A stretch of DNA of 64,000 bases, taken from the NCBI RefSeq assembly GCF_026341125.1, contig NZ_JAPEOR010000002.1:3341001-3405000 (forward strand). The letters run 5' to 3'. Under the pieces are notes generated by a model that worked only from the letters and a program-made list of their open reading frames with translations, made no database searches and had not been told where the DNA came from. Position numbers and translations under genes: made by a program. Shown in pieces: positions 61,991-64,000 of this stretch. This DNA is from Streptomyces sp. NBC_01142. Its GTDB lineage: Bacteria; Actinomycetota; Actinomycetes; Streptomycetales; Streptomycetaceae. Numbering within the stretch: the first letter of the stretch is position 1; every line of letters starts with the position of its first letter.

Positions 61991-62705
61991 GGCCTTGCTC
62001 CCTCCCTGGCGGACGGACCCGTCGTACGCCGTTCCGGGAGGACCAGGGTGGATCAGGAATTCTGACGCACGTGCTTCGCAGCAACACTCCACGGTTCCCG
62101 TGGACGGTCCCCAGCACCACGCTGACCTGCGAGCTCACCGGCATCACAGAGGCATCGGTTTCGGCCGGAACGAACCGCTCCAGCATCCCGGACCGGCATC
62201 AGCCCACGTCAGGGCAGACAGAAGCACCTCCGGCGCACGCCACGGCATTTACCACGCCCCCGGCGCGCACCGAAGGTGCGCTGGATCGCTGACCTGCACA
62301 TTCGCTGCAACTGATCTCCGATGACGCCTCGGTGGCCCGCACATGGCCCACCGCCCCTGAGGGCAACGCTCTTGGAGGCGAGCCAGGCAGGTCGACACCC
62401 GCTTCAGGAGCGAGGTGGGACGGGTCGGGCTCTGACCGGCGGCAGGACGACATGGACGGACGCGGCCTGTGGCCACTGCCGGCTACTGCTGTTCCCCGTG
62501 GCTCCCCGCCCGATCTGGCGCGGAAGTGACGGGGGGAGCATCTGATCCGTGCATGCCTCGACGCGGCGGAACCGACGAGGAACCTAAAGATCAAGCTACG
62601 GCGCGCGAGGTGTCGGCGACCTCCCAGTGACACATGTCCACCGCCCAGCGCTCTTCTACCGGGTGGTCGAAAACGGCCGTCCCCATTCGAGGAGGTTCTG
62701 TTCAC
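61991..62705. other. intergenic region upstream of IS110 transposase; possible bridge RNA and repeat
   Basis: About 715 bases with no gene. In IS110-type elements the noncoding end upstream of the recombinase gene encodes the bridge RNA, so part of 61991-62300 may do so here. Copy B of the 155-bp repeat lies at 62396-62550. The right end holds the GGAGG site of the TTG-start secreted protein gene. Confidence 0.45.
62396..62550 (+). repeat. dispersed 155-bp repeat, copy B
   Basis: Matches 40753-40907 in order and length, including GGAGCGAGGTGGG, CCCGATCTGGCGCGGA and TCTGATCCGT. It is noncoding, lying between the IS110 transposase and the secreted protein gene. Confidence 0.7.
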
Positions 62706-64000
62706 TTGCGCATCCACAAACGCACCGCCGTCGCGTTGGCCGCGGCACTGATCGGCTCGCTGCCCCTGATCGGGGCGGGAGCAGGGACGGCCACGGCCGA
62801 GGAGACGAGCGTGGCGCTGCCCAGCGCCTCGTTCCGGGACATCGTCGTCGACGGAGTGCACGATCGGGTGTTCGTCAGCGACCCGACTGGCGGCAGCATC
62901 GTCGTCACCGACTACACGGGCGCGGTCGTCCAGCAGATCACCGCCGAGGAGGGGGCCGCGGGCCTCGTGCTCTCGGCGGATTCCAGCAAACTGTACGTGG
63001 CCCTGTCGACGGTCGGCGCGATCGCCGAGATCGACACCGTCACCCTCACCGAGACCGACCGCTACCCGACCGGAGCGGACACCTCGCCCCAGAGCCTGGC
63101 GATGGCGGGCGGCAAGCTGTGGTTCGGCTACACGGTCGACAGCACCGGCGGCATCGGCTCGCTCGACGTGGCCTCTTCGGCCCCGGCGGCGACGCTTGTC
63201 CCGAGCGGTCGGTACTGGCACTACGCCCCGGCCCTGGCATCGTCCCCTGCCGACCCGAACGTCCTGGTGGCGGGCGAGGAGGGCGTCAGCCCGGCCTCCC
63301 TGGCGGTCTACGACACGGCGGCCGGCGGCCTGCAGAAGCGCACCGAGCGCTCCTTCATTTCGTCGCCGTCGATCTCGTACCTCAACGACTTCGCGGTGAC
63401 GGCGGACGGCCAGAACATCGTCGTCGCGGCGAACAACCCGTCCGACCACCAGGTCGTCCGCCTGTCGGACCTGTCGTCGAACGGCTACCACTCGAGCTGG
63501 CAATTCCCGAACGCGGTGGCCGTGGCGGCCGACGGAACAGTGGCGACGGGCGCAGAGGGCGACTTCGTAAAGACCTACCGCCCGGGCTCCACCTGGCCGG
63601 CATTTCGCGAGTACGTCGTGAACGACCTCCAGCGCGACGGCCTCGCCTGGGCCCCGGACGAGAACCGCCTGTTCGCAATCACCGGCTTCTCCTACGGCAG
63701 TGCCCCCACGCTCCATGTCCTCCCGGACGCCGGCAAACTGGACACCATCCTCAGCCTCCAGGCCCCCGCAACCTCCCACAAGGGCAAGGACCTGACCGTC
63801 ACCGGACAGCTGTGGGCAGCGGAGCCCTTCCCAGCCGGCACGACGGTGGAAGTGACGCGCACGGACGCGGAACACCCGACCGGTACTCCGGTCGGCACCT
63901 TCCCCGTCTCCACGGCGACGGGCGAGTTCACGATCACGCAACGCCCGCGCGAGACGGGTGACATCACCTACACCGCCACCTACAAGGGCGACGGCCAGCA
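62706..64000 (+). CDS. secreted beta-propeller / Ig-like protein (3' end outside window)
   Basis: This frame starts at TTG 62706, with GGAGG 10 bases upstream, and stays open to the right edge (at least 431 residues). A signal peptide (RIHKRTAVALAAALIGSLPL) ends near TATA. The next ~330 residues have YVTN/WD-like repeats (FRDIVVDGVHDRVFVSDPTG, LVLSADSSKLYVAL, LAWAPDENRLFAITG), suggesting a seven-bladed propeller. An Ig-like repeat begins near residue 358 (LTVTGQLWAAEPFPAGTTVE). Such proteins are usually cell-surface or extracellular. TTG starts are rare but used in Streptomyces. Confidence 0.82.
   Translation, partial: MRIHKRTAVALAAALIGSLPLIGAGAGTATAEETSVALPSASFRDIVVDGVHDRVFVSDPTGGSIVVTDYTGAVVQQITAEEGAAGLVLSADSSKLYVALSTVGAIAEIDTVTLTETDRYPTGADTSPQSLAMAGGKLWFGYTVDSTGGIGSLDVASSAPAATLVPSGRYWHYAPALASSPADPNVLVAGEEGVSPASLAVYDTAAGGLQKRTERSFISSPSISYLNDFAVTADGQNIVVAANNPSDHQVVRLSDLSSNGYHSSWQFPNAVAVAADGTVATGAEGDFVKTYRPGSTWPAFREYVVNDLQRDGLAWAPDENRLFAITGFSYGSAPTLHVLPDAGKLDTILSLQAPATSHKGKDLTVTGQLWAAEPFPAGTTVEVTRTDAEHPTGTPVGTFPVSTATGEFTITQRPRETGDITYTATYKGDGQ

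Noticed and set aside
62627..63961. A 444-codon plus-strand frame at the right edge
   Set aside because: It is the wrong frame: Arg/Gly-rich with no domain. The frame starting at TTG 62706 has a signal peptide, propeller-like repeats and a good ribosome binding site.
1..64000. tRNA and rRNA genes
   Set aside because: No cloverleaf with a GGTTCGAATCC-like T-arm or rRNA signature was recognised on either strand by eye.

Overview
The window is high-GC actinobacterial DNA and almost certainly comes from a Streptomyces chromosome. The evidence is strong G/C third-position bias, GTG and TTG starts, GGAGG-type ribosome binding sites, rare TTA codons confined to a few genes, many small secreted proteins, and IS5-like and IS110 elements. 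No rRNA, tRNA or CRISPR array was recognised.

Layout. (1) 1-4.5 kb: the end of an FAD monooxygenase gene, two small membrane protein genes, a LysR regulator and an OGG-fold protein. (2) 5.5-30.3 kb: a compact biosynthetic gene cluster of 21 genes that I cannot match to any described pathway. A TTA-containing LuxR-type regulator precedes an eight-gene leftward operon: PRMT-like methyltransferase, glycosyltransferase, carbamoyltransferase, glycosyltransferase-aminotransferase fusion, epimerase, glycosyltransferase, guanidine-modifying hydrolase/amidinotransferase, and pyruvoyl decarboxylase. A divergent rightward operon follows: second pyruvoyl decarboxylase, tandem GNAT, lone ABC membrane domain, second glycosyltransferase-aminotransferase fusion that lacks the PLP lysine, PglD-type acyltransferase, and methyltransferase. 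Next comes a leftward pair of RNA methyltransferases, and then a rightward module: AMP-forming ligase, acylating-type aldehyde dehydrogenase, ThDP enzyme, and ketosynthase II. A strong terminator closes the cluster. (3) 30.9-41 kb: ordinary accessory genes (zinc alcohol dehydrogenase, secreted peptidase, GlxA regulator, MBL hydrolase, MFS exporter) with a patch of decayed regulators near 36 kb. (4) 41-54 kb: accessory and mobile DNA, with a coiled-coil mobile-element protein, an NDH-2 fused to a membrane unit, an ECF sigma/anti-sigma pair with an intact IS5-like element inserted just upstream, an integrase remnant, a frameshifted gene and an internally deleted transposase. (5) 54-64 kb: secreted Asp-box protein, alpha/beta hydrolase, small membrane proteins, IS110 transposase, and a secreted beta-propeller/Ig-like protein that runs off the right edge.

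How the cluster may work (inference). The PRMT-like enzyme, the DDAH/amidinotransferase-fold enzyme and the two PSD-family decarboxylases point to a guanidino amino acid that is N-methylated, hydrolysed or transamidinated, and decarboxylated. Glycosyltransferases, an epimerase, an aminotransferase domain and a NodU/TobZ carbamoyltransferase point to amino-sugar and carbamoyl decoration. The ligase, acylating reductase, ThDP enzyme and ketosynthase could build or couple an acyl chain. The paired TrmH/SpoU and RsmC-type methyltransferases suggest self-resistance by RNA methylation, and so a ribosome-targeting product. TTA codons in the regulator and the ligase suggest bldA-dependent expression.
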